A model generated the notes under the pieces. That model ran no database searches, was not told the origin of the DNA, and was given only the letters and a program-made list of their open reading frames with translations. This document shows, in pieces, positions 4,633 to 6,452 of a stretch of DNA of 6,452 nucleotides. Position 1 is the stretch's first letter; every line of letters begins with the position of its first letter. Source of the DNA: an uncultured Prevotella sp. Its GTDB lineage: Bacteria; Bacteroidota; Bacteroidia; Bacteroidales; Bacteroidaceae. Position numbers and translations under genes: made by a program. The stretch covers positions 1 through 6,452 of the forward strand of contig URFI01000136.1 in NCBI GenBank assembly GCA_900547085.1, read 5' to 3'.

Positions 4633-6452
4633 ATGAAAAGACGATTATTCTTGATGATGTCGTTCCTTCTCTTCATGATAGGAACTGCATTTGCACAAAC
4701 TGATGTGTCAGGAACCATTATTTCAAAAGAGGATGGACAACCCGTCGTGGGAGCTACCATTCAAGTTGTTGGTTCTGGCACAGGAGCTATCTCGGACATT
4801 GACGGTAAGTTTAAGCTAACTTTGCCACAAGGAAAACGAACACTGCGCATTACCTATGTAGGCATGGAGCCGCTGGACGTTACGGCCAAAAACAACATGC
4901 GGATAGTGATGGAACCTGTGCAAAAGAGCATTGACGAAGTGATTGTTGTAGCCTATGGTACTGCAAAGAAATCAGCCTTTACCGGTTCGGCAGGCGTACT
5001 GAAAGAAGATGAAATTTCTAAGGTACAAGTAACCAACCCTGTAGACGCATTGCGTGGAAAGGTATCTGGTGTACAGATGACCCGGCAGTCAGGACAGCCT
5101 GGAGGATCTTCTCCTGCTATCCGCATCAGGGGTATCAGCTCCATCAACTCGGGCAACGCACCATTAATTATTCTCGACGGTGTGCCATTTGACGGCGACA
5201 TGAACTCTCTCAACCCCGCCGATATCGAAAGTGAAACGGTGCTGAAAGACGCTGCATCAGCTGCATTGTACGGTGCACGTGGTGCCAACGGTGTGATTAT
5301 CATCACCACCAAGAACGGGCGCAAAGACCACGCCTCCGTCACATTTGATGCCAAATGGGGTGCAAACAGTCGAATGTTGCCCGACTATAAGTATATCAAC
5401 CACCCTGCCGCATATTACGAAATGTGGTACAAAGGCTTGTACAACTATGCCATTGACAAACGCGAATCCTCTCCTTTGGAAGCGTATAGATTTGCCAACG
5501 AGAACTTAACCTCGAACACCAGCTTTGGTCTTGGATATAATGTTTATAACGTTCCCGCCAATGAATATTTGATTGGTAAGAACGGAAAATTGAACCCTAA
5601 CGCTACGTTGGGCAACGTAATCACGGCTCCTAACGGTACCAAATACATGCTTTATCCAGACAACTGGTTGGATGCCATCTATAAAAGCAGCATGCGTCAG
5701 GAATACAATTTAACTGCAAACGGCAGTACGGATAAATCTACCTTCTTTGGTTCGGCAAACTATCTTAAATATGATGGTATCTCTCCCAACTCTGATTACA
5801 CCCGTTTCTCTGGACGTATGAAAGCAGATTATCAAATTAAACCTTGGTTGAAGCTCGGTGGAAACTTCAGTTACTCGCACTACAAGAGCAACTCGTTGAG
5901 AGACGGAGGTAGCAGCGGTGCGCCTGATAACGTATTCGCCATGGCTACCATCGCTCCTATCTACCCGCTCTATCTTCGTGATGAGAATGGCAATATCATG
6001 ACCTTCGCTAATGGAGGAATCCCCGCATACGACTACGGTGACGGTCAAACATTAGGCATACCAAGAGCTTTCTTGCCCAACGCAAACGGTCTTTCAGACA
6101 ACTTGCTGAATCAAAACGGCGAAGAGGGCAACTCATTCAGTGCGATTGGTACTGCTGAAATACGCTTCCTCAAAGATTTCAAGTTCACCACAACCAACAG
6201 TGTTTTCGTGGATGAATACAGAGGCATCACCACGCATAACCCCTGGCTGGGTCACTATGCTGCTCAAAAGGGTGCCGTACAACGTTCACACAATAGAACA
6301 TGGAGCTACAACTACCAACAATTGCTCAACTGGCATCACCAGTATGGCGCACATGAGGTTGAGGCGATGTTGGGACATGAATATTACCGTTCACGTAGTT
6401 ACAACATATATGGCGAACGCCAAAAAACCTTCTCAAACGAAAGTAGCGAGAT
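4633..6452 (+). CDS. SusC/RagA-family TonB-linked outer-membrane protein (N-terminal 606 residues, cut by window edge)
   Basis: The ATG at 4633 opens a frame that stays open to the window end; the family is usually about 1000 residues, so roughly 60% is present. A signal peptide (MKRRLFLMMSFLLFMIGTAFA, cleaved before Q22) is followed by a carboxypeptidase-regulatory-like beta-sandwich at 24-95 (VSGTIISKEDGQPVVGATIQ, then SDIDGKF). Next come the TonB-box region DEVIVVAYGTAKK (101-113) and a plug domain at about 115-230, with IRIRGISSIN, LDGVPFDGD and the family signature VLKDAASAALYGARGANG (203-220). Beta-barrel strands follow. There is no STN domain, so it is not expected to signal through an anti-sigma factor. 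Such proteins import glycans or peptides across the outer membrane using TonB energy, capped by a SusD lipoprotein whose gene normally follows, here beyond the window. The substrate cannot be inferred. The promoter and a roughly 150-nt leader lie upstream. Confidence 0.97.
   Translation, partial: MKRRLFLMMSFLLFMIGTAFAQTDVSGTIISKEDGQPVVGATIQVVGSGTGAISDIDGKFKLTLPQGKRTLRITYVGMEPLDVTAKNNMRIVMEPVQKSIDEVIVVAYGTAKKSAFTGSAGVLKEDEISKVQVTNPVDALRGKVSGVQMTRQSGQPGGSSPAIRIRGISSINSGNAPLIILDGVPFDGDMNSLNPADIESETVLKDAASAALYGARGANGVIIITTKNGRKDHASVTFDAKWGANSRMLPDYKYINHPAAYYEMWYKGLYNYAIDKRESSPLEAYRFANENLTSNTSFGLGYNVYNVPANEYLIGKNGKLNPNATLGNVITAPNGTKYMLYPDNWLDAIYKSSMRQEYNLTANGSTDKSTFFGSANYLKYDGISPNSDYTRFSGRMKADYQIKPWLKLGGNFSYSHYKSNSLRDGGSSGAPDNVFAMATIAPIYPLYLRDENGNIMTFANGGIPAYDYGDGQTLGIPRAFLPNANGLSDNLLNQNGEEGNSFSAIGTAEIRFLKDFKFTTTNSVFVDEYRGITTHNPWLGHYAAQKGAVQRSHNRTWSYNYQQLLNWHHQYGAHEVEAMLGHEYYRSRSYNIYGERQKTFSNESSE

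Noticed and set aside
4953..6048. Minus-strand reading frames at 4953-5354 and 5710-6048
   Set aside because: They are antisense to a continuous, well-recognised SusC-family coding frame.

Overview
The window looks like chromosomal DNA from a member of the Bacteroidota, most likely Prevotella or a close relative. Three things point there: a SusC/RagA-type TonB-dependent outer-membrane protein, a PagL-like protein of the form I associate with Bacteroidales, and perfect Bacteroidota -7 promoter boxes (TAnnTTTG) upstream of all five genes. Shine-Dalgarno sequences are weak or absent and the start regions are A/T-rich, as is usual in this phylum. The assignment rests on protein and promoter style, not on a marker gene.

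Layout: (1) 1-519, minus strand: N-terminal part of an SPFH/band-7 membrane protein that runs off the left edge. (2) 520-772: divergent promoter region. (3) 773-1982, plus strand: PagL-like lipid A deacylase/acyloxyacyl hydrolase, broken by a frameshift near 950-970. (4) 1983-2558: non-coding gap between convergent genes, holding a likely terminator and a 234-bp interrupted inverted repeat built on ACGAAA/TTTCGT. (5) 2559-3410, minus strand: outer-envelope lipoprotein with a glycine zipper, a basic/acidic linker and a CARDB-like C-terminal domain that starts with an EF-hand-type loop. (6) 3411-3807: its leader and promoter, then clustered inverted repeats and a 22-bp tandem repeat with one inverted copy. 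(7) 3808-4011, minus strand: small single-pass membrane protein of unknown function. (8) 4012-4632: long non-coding region ending in a strong promoter and a roughly 150-nt leader. (9) 4633 to the right edge, plus strand: SusC-like transporter, first 606 residues.

How the genes relate: most products are envelope proteins (inner-membrane SPFH scaffold, outer-membrane lipid A enzyme, lipoprotein, nutrient receptor), but each has its own promoter and they do not form an operon. The SusC-like gene probably begins a susC/susD transport operon continuing to the right; its substrate cannot be read from this window.

I found no RNA gene, CRISPR array, transposase or clear new multi-gene system. The least explained signals are the intergenic repeats and inverted repeats at 2187-2420, 3440-3463, 3540-3605 and 3636-3728, and the frameshifted PagL-like gene, which also carries Asn where I recall the catalytic Glu of PagL.
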